NCBI GenBank assembly: GCA_024640225.1
Contig: JAHEFK010000010.1
Location: 1-64,000, forward strand
DNA: 64,000 bases
Reading direction: 5' to 3'
From: Bacteroidota bacterium
GTDB lineage: Bacteria; Bacteroidota; Bacteroidia; Chitinophagales; Chitinophagaceae
Part shown: positions 51,252 to 60,622 of the stretch, piece by piece
How positions within the stretch are numbered: the first letter of the stretch is position 1
Layout of the letters: every line of letters begins with the position of its first letter
The notes under the pieces: model-generated
Databases searched by the model: none
Told to the model about the DNA's origin: nothing
What the model saw: the letters and a program-made list of their open reading frames with translations, nothing else
Made by a program: the position numbers and the translations under genes

Positions 51252-52154
51252 TTAAAATTGACTGCTGAATTTATATAAGTTAAAATCTGCTTTTTGTAAG
51301 GCTATTTTCAAAGCGTTTTCAATTTCGTTTTTTTGAATTGATTTCATTTTATTATGCTGTATGATACGCCAACATTTTTCTAAAGTAAGTGCCAATTTAC
51401 GTTCTTGATTTTTATTAGTTTTTTCTAAAACGATATCTATGACTTCTGATAAATTGCTTATACCTTCCATTTGGTTGGCAATTGTTTTGATTACTTCAAT
51501 TTTTTCTTTTGAGAAATCATGAAGCATTGCTTTGAGTGTATTTAATAAGCTTTCTGCTAAGGGTCTGTCAGCTTTGTTTACTACAAAAACATCTGCTATT
51601 TCCATTATGCCCGACTTTAAGGTCTGAATTTCATCGCCGGCTTCCGGAACAAGAGTAACCACGGTGCAGTCTGCCATGCCAGCAATGTCAATCTCACTTT
51701 GCCCTACACCTACTGTTTCAATTAAGATATAATCAAAATTGGCATGTTTTAAAATATCCGTTATTTCATAAATCTGATGATGCAATCCACCCAAAGCGCC
51801 TCTGCTTGCTAAGGAGCGAATATAAACATTGGGATGCGTATAAAATTCCGACATTCGTATTCTATCACCTAGTAAGGCGCCTAGATTAAAGGGTGATGAA
51901 GGATCTACTGCAAGCACAGCTATTCGCTTATCTTGTTGCATCCAATAATGTAATAGGGCATTTACTAAGGTGCTTTTACCGGCTCCCGGAGGTCCTGTAA
52001 TACCCACTACTTTCGTTTCTTTTTGTGCACTTAGATGTTGCAATAATGCTTCAGATCCTGCTAATTCATTTTCGACCATTGTTATGGCTCTGGCTATCGC
52101 TTGGAAATTGCCCAATTTTATCTCTTGAAGTATTTGTGTTATCTTGTCTTGCAC
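51252..52154 (-). CDS. meaB: MeaB/ArgK-type P-loop GTPase
   Basis: A G3E-family GTPase chaperone that protects and loads the B12-dependent methylmalonyl-CoA mutase. Walker A is ITGPPGAGKSTLVNALL. Switch and Mg motifs are AVDPSSPFNLGALLGDRIRM and SLASRGALGGL, followed by ILIETVGVGQSEIDI and the base motif VFVVNKADRP. The 300-residue length is close to normal. No mutase gene is in this window. It is divergent from the O-antigen-ligase-like gene. Confidence 0.94.
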   Translation of the reverse strand: MQDKITQILQEIKLGNFQAIARAITMVENELAGSEALLQHLSAQKETKVVGITGPPGAGKSTLVNALLHYWMQQDKRIAVLAVDPSSPFNLGALLGDRIRMSEFYTHPNVYIRSLASRGALGGLHHQIYEITDILKHANFDYILIETVGVGQSEIDIAGMADCTVVTLVPEAGDEIQTLKSGIMEIADVFVVNKADRPLAESLLNTLKAMLHDFSKEKIEVIKTIANQMEGISNLSEVIDIVLEKTNKNQERKLALTLEKCWRIIQHNKMKSIQKNEIENALKIALQKADFNLYKFSSQF

Positions 52155-52225
52155 TAAAAAATTACTTTTTTCGTTTAATAGGTATGCATTCTATTCACAA
52201 AAATAAAATTCCATTTGTAAATATC

Positions 52226-53428
52226 ATGAATAAAAATGATAATGCACTTGCTTTTATTTGTTTGATGTTAATTGGTTTTGTTTTTAGTAGGGCATTATTG
52301 TCAATGGGAATGGGCTTATTTGTATTAAATAGCCTTTGGAAATGTGATTATAAAAGCCTGCTTTCCAATAATTGGCTACGCATATCCATGTTGTTAGGCT
52401 TTTTGCTATTAGTGTCTTTTTTTTGGAGTGCAGATAGGCATTATTTCTGGGAACACCTGCAATTAAAAATACCGCTCTTTTTCTTACCTATTGCATTTGT
52501 AATAGCGCCTAAATTCAGCAATGCACAATTAAAGAAGCTGATTCTTATAGCTTTACTAATCGGTATAATAGCCGCATCGTATAGTTTTTATTTTTTCTGC
52601 ACGCAGACTGCTTATTACATAGAGCAATATCGCTTTGCCCATAGTTTGCCCACCTTAGCTTATGGCAATTATATTCAGTTAAGTTTACTAGTAGTTTTTA
52701 TAAGCTTCTTTACGCTTGTGAATTTTAGTTTATTTGAACATAAGATTGCAAAAATACTAATTGCATTAGCTTTATTAATACTGATCTTATTTATTCATGT
52801 TATTGCCTCAAAAGCAGCCTTGCTAGCCTTGTACATTGGATTGTTAGTGTATGCTTTACATATTGGTTTTAAATATCATTGGCGTTATTCCATAGGTTTA
52901 CTTATAACAATGGTTAGTTGTTTTGTATTTGCCTATGCTACCATAGGAACGTTTAAAAATAAAATAGGCTATTTGTATTATAGTGCCCTGCAATTTACAC
53001 ATGCTGAGCGTGCCGAAAAACTAGACATTAATTATAGTGATATTGGTCGGGTTTTGTCATATAGGGTAGCCATGCAGGAGATTAAAAAAGCACCAATTTT
53101 TGGTTTCGGAGAAGGGGATGTTATGCAAACTATGAAGTTAGGTTACCAGCACTCCTATCCTCAAGTGCCCGAAGAAAAAATGCTCCTACCGCATAATCAG
53201 TTACTTATTATCTTGCTTTCTATTGGCATAATTGGATTGCTTTTGTTTGTTTGCTATTTAATGGTGCCTGTATTCGCTGTATTGAAGCAAGATCCTTTTG
53301 TAGCTATATTATTTGCCATCATTCAGTTTATAGGCTTATTGGTAGAGCCTGCGTTAGAGATTCAGTCGGGCGTATTTGTGTATATTTTTTGTACGGGTTT
53401 AATCTATCAGCAGTATAGAACTAAGTAG
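52226..53428 (+). CDS. O-antigen ligase-like membrane protein (Wzy_C)
   Basis: A polytopic membrane protein of about 401 residues with around eleven helices. The Wzy_C/WaaL signature lies in the large loop and next helix: RVLSYRVAMQEIKKAPIFGFGEG, followed by LPHNQLLIILLSIGIIGLLLF with the conserved His. It probably ligates or polymerises O-antigen or another polysaccharide on the outer face of the inner membrane. The frame extends to 52025 inside meaB, which is unlikely. ATG 52226 (MNKNDNALAF) is preferred over ATG 52184, because a near-consensus -7 box (TCCATTTG, 52210-52217) lies between them. Confidence 0.85.
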   Translation: MNKNDNALAFICLMLIGFVFSRALLSMGMGLFVLNSLWKCDYKSLLSNNWLRISMLLGFLLLVSFFWSADRHYFWEHLQLKIPLFFLPIAFVIAPKFSNAQLKKLILIALLIGIIAASYSFYFFCTQTAYYIEQYRFAHSLPTLAYGNYIQLSLLVVFISFFTLVNFSLFEHKIAKILIALALLILILFIHVIASKAALLALYIGLLVYALHIGFKYHWRYSIGLLITMVSCFVFAYATIGTFKNKIGYLYYSALQFTHAERAEKLDINYSDIGRVLSYRVAMQEIKKAPIFGFGEGDVMQTMKLGYQHSYPQVPEEKMLLPHNQLLIILLSIGIIGLLLFVCYLMVPVFAVLKQDPFVAILFAIIQFIGLLVEPALEIQSGVFVYIFCTGLIYQQYRTK

Positions 53429-53486
53429 TTGTTATAATATTATTTTTCTTAGTTTTTTTTGTGTAAGTTCGCTTTCAATTTTTTTT

Positions 53487-54233
53487 ATGCATCATAATTT
53501 AATCGTAGATATTGGAAATACCAATATTAAATTAGCCATTTTTGATCAAAGCAATACTATTTTATTTAATGATATAGTTTCCATTAATCAATTGACTCCT
53601 ACACTCAACTTTCTTAATTCAAAATATTCCATAACACACTCAATTATCTCCAATGTTGCAGGTACTATCCCAGCAGCCTTAGATGAATTTGTAAAACAGC
53701 TGCCTTTTCATATGGAATTATCGGCAACCTCCTTATTGCCGATAATGAATGCGTTTCAAACGCCAGAAACGCTTGGGGTAGATAGAATAGCGGCAGTAGT
53801 AGCGGCTAGTCAGCTTTTCCCGCAAGCCAATAATTTAGTTATTTGTGCCGGCACTTGTATTACCTATAATTATATCACTAAAGCAAATACATTCAGAGGC
53901 GGTGCAATTACTCCAGGTATCCAAATGCGTTTAGATGCAATGCATCATTTTACGAGTAGATTGCCATCGGTGCAAATAGGGTATGTAGGGTCTATAATGG
54001 GTTATGATACACAAAGCTGCATGCAATCGGGTGCCGTATTAGGTGCGGTTTATGAGATAGACACCTTTATTAATGAATATCGTGCTCAGTTTCATGATTT
54101 TAACGTGCTATTAACGGGTGGGGATACCTTACTTTTGGAGAGCAGAATTAAAAACAAGATATTTGCAGACACAGAGCTTGTAATTAAAGGCTTACAAATA
54201 ATATTGAACTATAATGCACCAAAAATTAGTTAG
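53487..54233 (+). CDS. coaX: Type III pantothenate kinase
   Basis: Phosphorylates pantothenate, the first step from vitamin B5 to CoA. It belongs to the acetate/sugar-kinase (ASKHA) fold. The phosphate-1 motif is LIVDIGNTNIKLAIFD. The hallmark ETLGVDRIAAVVAA and the segment VICAGTCITYNYI follow, and RGGAITPGIQMRLDAMHHFT is typical. In the usual DAGTAxT motif the Asp is replaced (CAGTCIT). The 248-residue length is normal. It overlaps the next gene by 20 bases. panB, which acts earlier in the pathway, lies near 4 kb. Confidence 0.94.
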   Translation: MHHNLIVDIGNTNIKLAIFDQSNTILFNDIVSINQLTPTLNFLNSKYSITHSIISNVAGTIPAALDEFVKQLPFHMELSATSLLPIMNAFQTPETLGVDRIAAVVAASQLFPQANNLVICAGTCITYNYITKANTFRGGAITPGIQMRLDAMHHFTSRLPSVQIGYVGSIMGYDTQSCMQSGAVLGAVYEIDTFINEYRAQFHDFNVLLTGGDTLLLESRIKNKIFADTELVIKGLQIILNYNAPKIS

Positions 54234-55488
54234 TTGCTTTTTGCTAGCAAATCTATGTTTTACTTCATGGATATTCGCACAAAATTCTAATAAAGAAAAT
54301 TCGCCCTATTCACGATATGGTTTAGGAGAAGAACGATATGGATATAATGCCGCTTTAAAAGCTATGGGCGGTTTGTCTATTGCCTACAGCAATCCCTTTG
54401 CTATCAATACGAATAATCCAGCATCTTATGCAGCCATAAAACTTACCACGTACGAAGTGGGTGTTGAAGCACGCAAACGTGCGATTGCTTCCAATACTGA
54501 AAGTTATAATACCGGTACGCTTACATTATCGCACCTTGCATTGGCATTTCCCGTAGGAAAACATGGAGGTTTTGTAATGGGTTTGACGCCTAAATCGGCA
54601 ACCTATTATCGCTTCATTGATTCGGTTACCATTCCAGGAGTTGGAAATAGTAACAAAACTATTAATGGGGATGGTGGATTGACATACGCTTTTATGGGTG
54701 GAGCATACCAATATAAACAATTAAGCTTGGGTGCTAATTTGGGATATGAATTTGGAACCATTAGACACTCGAGCTATTTAGCAAATTATGATACTTTTAA
54801 AGTGTATAGTTCTGATTTTACGAGATCTTATCAAATTGGAGGCTTGCATTTGAAATTGGGTGCACTTTATAATTATAAAATCAATAAGCAATACACCTTG
54901 CATCTTGGCGCTACCTACGAGGCAGCACAAAAGCTACATTATTCAGAAGAGCAATATGCAAGTTCTTTCCGATATTCTGGTTCTTCAGCGATACGAGACA
55001 CTGTTTATTCGTTGAAAAATTCGGATTTACCTATTCAGTTGCCAAGCTCCTTAGGCATTGGACTGCAATTAATATCTAATGATAAGTTAGGTTTTGGAGT
55101 AGATTACCTTCATAGTAATTTTAACCAATACAAGTTTAACGGACAAGCGGATACAAATGTCAATGCAACAGCTACGCGTATCACTGTTGGCGCTTATTAT
55201 ACACCCGATGCAAATGATGTATATCATTATGCTCAACGTATAACATATAGAATTGGTATATATGCTGGCAAAGAGCCGTTGCGTATCAATAATACGGACA
55301 TCACTTATACTGCTTTTACTTTTGGAGCTAGTTTGCCGTTCAAAAAGTCTACGGATAGAATTCAAACGGCTGTAGAGATAGGAGCAAGAGGTACTAAATC
55401 TAATAACTTACTGAAAGAGAATTTTGTACGCTTCTCTATTTCTATGTCGCTCAACGATCGATGGTTTGTGAAAAGAAAATATGACTAA
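54214..55488 (+). CDS. Outer-membrane beta-barrel protein, unknown function
   Basis: A protein of 424 residues with a signal peptide (residues 1-22, ending SWIFAQ). The mature start NKENSPYSRYGLGEERYGYNAALKAMGGLSIAYSNPFAINTNNPASYA resembles FadL/PorV-like barrel proteins, with a short helix plug followed by alternating beta strands to the C terminus. The substrate is unknown. It lies between coaX (20-base overlap) and lptC (8-base overlap), an arrangement that suggests tight coupling and possibly an envelope-assembly role. Confidence 0.78.
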   Translation: MHQKLVSCFLLANLCFTSWIFAQNSNKENSPYSRYGLGEERYGYNAALKAMGGLSIAYSNPFAINTNNPASYAAIKLTTYEVGVEARKRAIASNTESYNTGTLTLSHLALAFPVGKHGGFVMGLTPKSATYYRFIDSVTIPGVGNSNKTINGDGGLTYAFMGGAYQYKQLSLGANLGYEFGTIRHSSYLANYDTFKVYSSDFTRSYQIGGLHLKLGALYNYKINKQYTLHLGATYEAAQKLHYSEEQYASSFRYSGSSAIRDTVYSLKNSDLPIQLPSSLGIGLQLISNDKLGFGVDYLHSNFNQYKFNGQADTNVNATATRITVGAYYTPDANDVYHYAQRITYRIGIYAGKEPLRINNTDITYTAFTFGASLPFKKSTDRIQTAVEIGARGTKSNNLLKENFVRFSISMSLNDRWFVKRKYD

Positions 55489-56071
55489 TAGGTTCATTCA
55501 TAGTGCTAAACAAAAAGCAACTCGTTTTATATTTTTAAAACTAGTTGCTTTTTGTATGTTATGCCTATCGTGTACCAATAGTAAAGAACGCATAAAGCAC
55601 ATTAAAGATTATGAGTCTTTGCAGGAAGACCGAGCTAGCGATGTTACCATCCTATACAGCGAAAAAGCGCTTGTAAAAGCCAATTTATTTGCCAGCGAAT
55701 TTGTAAGGAACGAAAATGCTCGTCCGCCCTTTACAGAATTAAGAAAAAAAGTACGCGTATTTTTTTATGACGATCAAAAAAAGATTAAAAGTACGCTGTA
55801 TGCTAAGTATGCCCGTATGTACGAGCACAATAAAAACGTGATTATTAGAGATAGCATTGTGGTAATTAATCAAAAAGGAGAGCAATTGAAAACAGAAGAA
55901 TTAGTGTGGAATGAGCAGTTGCGAAAATTCTTCACCAATAAACCGGTGCAAATAAAGACGGCTACTCAAATGATTTATGGAAATGGATTAGAAGCCAATG
56001 AAGACTTTTCATATTATCAAATAACTCAAATAAAAGGTATTGTAAACCTCACAAATAATTCAGAACTTTAA
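55481..56071 (+). CDS. lptC: LPS export periplasmic protein LptC
   Basis: A component of the Lpt bridge that carries lipopolysaccharide from the inner to the outer membrane. The 196-residue protein has an N-terminal hydrophobic segment ending in a lipobox (MLCLSC), so it may be a lipoprotein in this phylum, unlike the plain anchor of E. coli. The OstA-like beta-jellyroll covers residues 50-190, with KSTLYAKYARMYEHNKNVIIRDSIVVINQKGEQLKTEELVWNEQ split over two repeats. It overlaps the upstream barrel gene by 8 bases. Confidence 0.88.
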   Translation: MTNRFIHSAKQKATRFIFLKLVAFCMLCLSCTNSKERIKHIKDYESLQEDRASDVTILYSEKALVKANLFASEFVRNENARPPFTELRKKVRVFFYDDQKKIKSTLYAKYARMYEHNKNVIIRDSIVVINQKGEQLKTEELVWNEQLRKFFTNKPVQIKTATQMIYGNGLEANEDFSYYQITQIKGIVNLTNNSEL

Positions 56072-56086
56072 CCCCAAATAAAAATT

Positions 56087-58219
56087 ATGAAAAAAATAGT
56101 ATCCTTATTTATTGCGTTTGCAATTATGCAAATGGCTAAAGCAGATGAAGGTATGTGGTTACCTTATCTCATTGGAAAAAACTATGACGATATGGTTCGT
56201 AAAGGATTAGTGTTGTCTGCAGAAGACTTATATGCAGCTAATCATAGCAGCTTAAAAGATGCCATTGTGCAATTCAACGGTGGCTGTACAGGTGAGATTA
56301 TTTCTAATAGTGGATTACTATTAACCAATCATCATTGTGGTTATGATGCTATTGCTACTTTAAGTACGGTAGAAAAAAATTATTTAGATAATGGATTTTG
56401 GGCTTTAAGTAAAGACCAAGAATTGCCTGCTGTAGGCGTTTCTGTATTGTTTTTAGAAAGTATGGAAGATGTAACAGCGCAGGTTAATAAAGTAATTACG
56501 GGCCTAAGTGGGGAAGCGTTAACAAAAGCGCTTGCTGGATTGAAAAAAGAAATGGAAACCAAAGCTAATGAGGGTGGAAAATTTTACACTACACTTAAGG
56601 AGTATTTTAATGGTAACCAGTATATCCTAATAAAATATAAAAAATACACCGATGTTCGTTTAGTAGGTACACCACCTAAGTCCTTGGGTAAATTTGGTGG
56701 AGACACCGACAATTGGATGTGGCCTCGTCATACTGCCGATTTCTCTATGTTTAGAGTGTATGCTAATGAAAATAATGAACCAGCCGATTACAATAAAAAC
56801 AATAAGCCTTACCATCCAAAAAATTATTTAGCGGTGTCCGCTAAAGGAGTTCGAGAAGGCGATTATGCTATGATTTTTGGATATCCTGGCAGAACAAATA
56901 GATATGAAACAGCAGCTGGCGTAGATTTGGCTATTCAAGAAGTAAATCCAACTATTGTTGCCATTAGAGATGCTCGATTGGCTGTTATGCGTAAGCATAT
57001 GCAAGCAAACAAAGCAGTCTATTTAAAATTAACTTCTACGTATGCTCGTATTGCCAACTATTGGAAATATTTTATAGGTCAAACGGAACAATTGAAAAGA
57101 TTGCAAGTAGTTAATCAAAAGTCGAATCAAGAACAACAATTCATTGCTTGGTCTAATGCACACAATTACGATTATGCAAAAGAATTTGAAACGATAAATG
57201 CAGCTACTAAAGCTTACAAACCATACGCTAAATTTTCTACATATTATAGTGAAGCATTTAGAGGTTGTTTAGTTAATAAAATAGCTTACGACTGTTATGA
57301 GGTTTATAAAAAAATTAAAAACCCAGAATCAACTAAAGACTCTCTTTCAAAATTAGTAGATCAATTAAAGAAAAATAGAGCTTCTTTTATCAAATCAACT
57401 GATATGGCTATGGAGCAAGATTGGTATGCTACAAGTGCAGCAATGATTCAAAAGAATTTAGTAAAAGAACAATTTGTTGCTGCTATGTCTAAAATAGCGT
57501 TGCTAAAAGACAATAACTATAATGCATTTGCAGAAGCGGTATATAAAAAATCGTTTTTAGTAGATAGTGCCGCTTTCGAAAAATTCTGCGCTCATCCTAC
57601 GTTGAAACAAATGAATGAGGATCTTGCAACGCAATATGCTTTTGCAATGATACAATCCTACGACTCCCTAATTAAGTCTCATGTAGATGCCTATAATGAG
57701 GTAAAAACTCCATTTGCTAAGAAGTACTTAAAAGGTTTGTTGGAAATGAAGAATAATCAATTGATGTATCCAGATGCTAATTCTACTATGCGTATTACGT
57801 ATGGTACTGTAAAAAGCTACGAACCAACAGATGGCGTTAAGTATAAATATTATACTACTTTAGACGGTCTTGCTGCAAAATATAAAGCAGGTGATGATGA
57901 ATTTGATGCACCTCAAGCATTAATCGATTTGTATAAAAAGAAAGATTATGGAAATTGGGCGGATGCAGACGGCACCTTGCATACTTGTTTTATAACCAAT
58001 AACGATATTACGGGTGGCAATTCCGGAAGTCCGGTATTAAATGCAAAAGGCGAATTAATTGGAGCAGCATTTGATGGTAACTGGGAAGCGATGAGTGGAG
58101 ATATTGCATTTGATAAAAAATATAAAAGAACGATCGTTTGCGATGTTCGTTATATTTTATTCCTAATTGACAAATTAGGCAATGCGCAAAACTTAATTCA
58201 AGAAATGGATATTCAATAA
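56087..58219 (+). CDS. S46 family dipeptidyl-peptidase (DPP7-like)
   Basis: A periplasmic exopeptidase that releases dipeptides from the N terminus of peptides. The signal peptide covers residues 1-19. The chymotrypsin-like halves carry the His in LLTNHHCGYDAI (residues 82-83), an Asp in WMWPRHTADFSMFR, and Ser646 in ITGGNSGSPVLN. A helical cap separates them. Residue 664 is Gly in AFDGNWEAMSGD, where DPP11 enzymes have Arg. This predicts preference for hydrophobic rather than acidic P1 residues. The 710-residue length is normal. It supports growth on peptides (family knowledge). Confidence 0.93.
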   Translation: MKKIVSLFIAFAIMQMAKADEGMWLPYLIGKNYDDMVRKGLVLSAEDLYAANHSSLKDAIVQFNGGCTGEIISNSGLLLTNHHCGYDAIATLSTVEKNYLDNGFWALSKDQELPAVGVSVLFLESMEDVTAQVNKVITGLSGEALTKALAGLKKEMETKANEGGKFYTTLKEYFNGNQYILIKYKKYTDVRLVGTPPKSLGKFGGDTDNWMWPRHTADFSMFRVYANENNEPADYNKNNKPYHPKNYLAVSAKGVREGDYAMIFGYPGRTNRYETAAGVDLAIQEVNPTIVAIRDARLAVMRKHMQANKAVYLKLTSTYARIANYWKYFIGQTEQLKRLQVVNQKSNQEQQFIAWSNAHNYDYAKEFETINAATKAYKPYAKFSTYYSEAFRGCLVNKIAYDCYEVYKKIKNPESTKDSLSKLVDQLKKNRASFIKSTDMAMEQDWYATSAAMIQKNLVKEQFVAAMSKIALLKDNNYNAFAEAVYKKSFLVDSAAFEKFCAHPTLKQMNEDLATQYAFAMIQSYDSLIKSHVDAYNEVKTPFAKKYLKGLLEMKNNQLMYPDANSTMRITYGTVKSYEPTDGVKYKYYTTLDGLAAKYKAGDDEFDAPQALIDLYKKKDYGNWADADGTLHTCFITNNDITGGNSGSPVLNAKGELIGAAFDGNWEAMSGDIAFDKKYKRTIVCDVRYILFLIDKLGNAQNLIQEMDIQ

Positions 58220-58238
58220 GAATCATTTCAATTAACAT

Positions 58239-58270
58239 AAAAAAGGTGTTGCATTTGCAACACCTTTTTT
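58239..58270. terminator. Two-way terminator between S46 peptidase and gpsA
   Basis: Near-perfect palindrome: 58239-58253 pairs with 58256-58270 and has A6 and T6 ends, so it can stop transcription from both the peptidase and the convergent gpsA operon. Confidence 0.9.
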
Positions 58271-58271
58271 A

Positions 58272-59300
58272 TTAGGATAAGATGGCTTCTATTTCTTTAA
58301 ATACCTCTTCAGCATCATTATTATTCCAGAGGATATTATAAATAGCTTTTGTAATAGGCATCTCTATACCCAACTCTTCTTGAATAATATCCATGCCTTT
58401 GGCTGCATAATAACCTTCGGCTACCATTTTCATTTCTATAATAGCGGCTTTTACAGAATAGCCTTTACCAATCATATTACCAAACATTCTATTTCGGCTA
58501 TGCAGCGAATAGCAAGTTACTAGCAAGTCGCCCAAATAGGCGCTGGTATGAAAATCAGGTACTTCGTTGGAAGGATGTATTTTTTCGAAATGATAATTTA
58601 AAAATTGATACATCTCTTTGTAGCAATTGGTAATATATACACTCAAAAAATTATCTCCATAATCTAAGCCATGAGCAATACCTGCTCCCACAGCATATAT
58701 GTTTTTAAGTACGGCAGCAAATTGGGCACCCCAAATATCATTATTATGAAAGGTGTTGATATAATTTGTTTTGAATAGGGTAGCTGCAGCTGCGGCTAAT
58801 TCGGTATTAAGGCTAGAAAACGTTAAGTATGATAAACGTTCATTCGCTACCTCTTCTGCATGACAAGGTCCAGTGATTGCAGCATAATGCTCAATAGGGA
58901 AGGCATAGTTAGCAGCTAAATAATCGTTGATTAATTGATGTGGTTTTGGTAATATTCCTTTAATGGCGCTTATGATATTTTTCCCTTTCCAACTATCTGC
59001 AGCTACAGATTCAATGACCTCTTGAGCATAGGCAGAGGGTACACAAAAGATGAGTGTATCTGCTTCTTTTAATACTAAATGCAAATCGCTACTTAAACCT
59101 ATCAATTGCATATTGAATTGAACAGAGGTTAAGTAATTTAAATTATGGCTTCTTTTCTGGAGGTGCTGAATCGCTTTCTCATCCCTTATCCACCAGGTAA
59201 ATGGAATCTGGTTGTCATTTAGCATTTTTGCTAATGCTGTTCCCCAGCTGCCATTACCTATTATGCCTATCTTGCCTAAATATTTTATTGCCTCTTCCAT
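58272..59300 (-). CDS. gpsA: Glycerol-3-phosphate dehydrogenase [NAD(P)+]
   Basis: Reduces dihydroxyacetone phosphate to sn-glycerol-3-phosphate, the backbone of phospholipids. The Rossmann motif is GKIGIIGNGSWGTALAKML. The conserved SAIKGILP, AAITGPCHAEEVANE, and the catalytic Lys segment in AAVLKNIYAVGAGIAHGLDYGDN follow. The 342-residue length is normal. It is the last gene of the metG-adaptor-gpsA run, one base after the adaptor stop. Confidence 0.96.
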   Translation of the reverse strand: MEEAIKYLGKIGIIGNGSWGTALAKMLNDNQIPFTWWIRDEKAIQHLQKRSHNLNYLTSVQFNMQLIGLSSDLHLVLKEADTLIFCVPSAYAQEVIESVAADSWKGKNIISAIKGILPKPHQLINDYLAANYAFPIEHYAAITGPCHAEEVANERLSYLTFSSLNTELAAAAATLFKTNYINTFHNNDIWGAQFAAVLKNIYAVGAGIAHGLDYGDNFLSVYITNCYKEMYQFLNYHFEKIHPSNEVPDFHTSAYLGDLLVTCYSLHSRNRMFGNMIGKGYSVKAAIIEMKMVAEGYYAAKGMDIIQEELGIEMPITKAIYNILWNNNDAEEVFKEIEAILS

Positions 59301-59301
59301 A

Positions 59302-60615
59302 TTAATCGTTGAGCTCTTTACTTTCCAATAATTTTTCTTTCGTAGTTGTGCTAACGTTTAAATTATCTTTTAGGATTTTTGAAATCACGCCATAAGGTAG
59401 GATCACAATTTGTTCATGCAGGTTTAATCCCTTGCTAATCTGAATATATTGATTGTCTTGAATGCCAGTGGTAACATCTCTTAAAACAACTTTTTTTGTT
59501 GTCGGTTGATAGCAAAATACTACTTGTCTCAAATTTGTTAATTCGGTTTCTTGTTTCTTTTTATCGTCAGGCCATGCTCTGGTTGTAACAGCACTGATAG
59601 GCACTGAAATAGCATTTTTCACTTTGGTAGTTTGTATTTCTACAGAGGCCGACATGCCTGGTTTGAAAATGTAATTGATGGTCCCATCGCGACCATCAAT
59701 TTTATTTTTTTCAAGTATCAAAATATGAACTACATAATTTGTGATTTGGTCAGTACTTGTGCTTAAGCTCGACTTATTGCTGGATACAGCTATCTTTGAT
59801 ACAATACCCACAAATTTTTTATTTCTATACGCATCCGTCTCAATACTACACGAATCGCCAATTTTCACTTTAGCAATATCGGTTTCACTCACATCTACAC
59901 GCACTTCCATTTTATCCATATCTGCAATGCTGAGCAATTCAGTTCCTGCCATTTGCGCTGTTCCTACTACGCGTTCACCTTTTTTTACATTGAGTTTTGA
60001 TATGGTACCTGCACTTGGTGCATAAATGGAACTTTTTCTCAAATTTTCTCTAGCCTGCGTTAAGGAAGCTGATGCACTTTTGATGCTGTACATGCCACCT
60101 GTTGAGCTTGATAATAGTGCCTCGTAAGTTGCCATGCTAGACTTGTACTGCGTTTCTATTTGTTCAAATTCTTGAGCAGAAATCACTTTGTCTTCAAATA
60201 ACTTCTTGTTTCGGATGTAATTTAATTTAGCTTGTTGAAATTGCGCTTCTGCTTGTGCTGCCATTTCTTTTGTGTTCTTGGCATTAGCTTTTGTCTGATT
60301 TAATTGCGCTTCCGATTGGGTTACAATAGATTCGTAAATAGCATTATTAATACGAGCTAAGAGTGCTCCTTGTTGCACATAATCGCCCTCTTCATAAGGA
60401 AGTTCAATAATTTCACCACTAACCTCTGGACTAATTTTCACTTCCGTTACCGGGAAAACACTGCCGCTTGCACTTACGGTTTCCGTTATGTCGCGTTGTT
60501 TGACAGAATCTACAACCACCTGAATTTGGTTGGATTTAGATCCTGCAGATTTAATTAAAATGATAAGTGCTACAACACCAATGCCTATGAAAATAAAGAG
60601 TTTTTTCTTTTTCAT
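59302..60615 (-). CDS. HlyD-type efflux periplasmic adaptor
   Basis: A membrane-fusion protein of 437 residues. An N-terminal membrane anchor (residues 5-22) is followed by a lipoyl-like half (GEIIELPYEEGDYVQQGALLARI), a coiled-coil hairpin (about residues 95-185, with KANAKNTKEMAAQAEAQFQQAK), the second lipoyl half (SIYAPSAGTISKLNVKKGERV) and the beta-barrel domain. MacA-like proteins of this type link an inner-membrane pump to an outer channel. No MacB, RND pump or TolC gene is adjacent. It sits between metG (7 bases) and gpsA (1 base). Confidence 0.9.
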   Translation of the reverse strand: MKKKKLFIFIGIGVVALIILIKSAGSKSNQIQVVVDSVKQRDITETVSASGSVFPVTEVKISPEVSGEIIELPYEEGDYVQQGALLARINNAIYESIVTQSEAQLNQTKANAKNTKEMAAQAEAQFQQAKLNYIRNKKLFEDKVISAQEFEQIETQYKSSMATYEALLSSSTGGMYSIKSASASLTQARENLRKSSIYAPSAGTISKLNVKKGERVVGTAQMAGTELLSIADMDKMEVRVDVSETDIAKVKIGDSCSIETDAYRNKKFVGIVSKIAVSSNKSSLSTSTDQITNYVVHILILEKNKIDGRDGTINYIFKPGMSASVEIQTTKVKNAISVPISAVTTRAWPDDKKKQETELTNLRQVVFCYQPTTKKVVLRDVTTGIQDNQYIQISKGLNLHEQIVILPYGVISKILKDNLNVSTTTKEKLLESKELND

Positions 60616-60622
60616 GTTACGT

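Noticed and set aside
52025-52225. Longer start of the O-antigen-ligase-like gene inside meaB
   Set aside because: It would overlap a conserved gene by 130 bases and encode a non-homologous extension. A near-consensus promoter box precedes the ATG at 52226.
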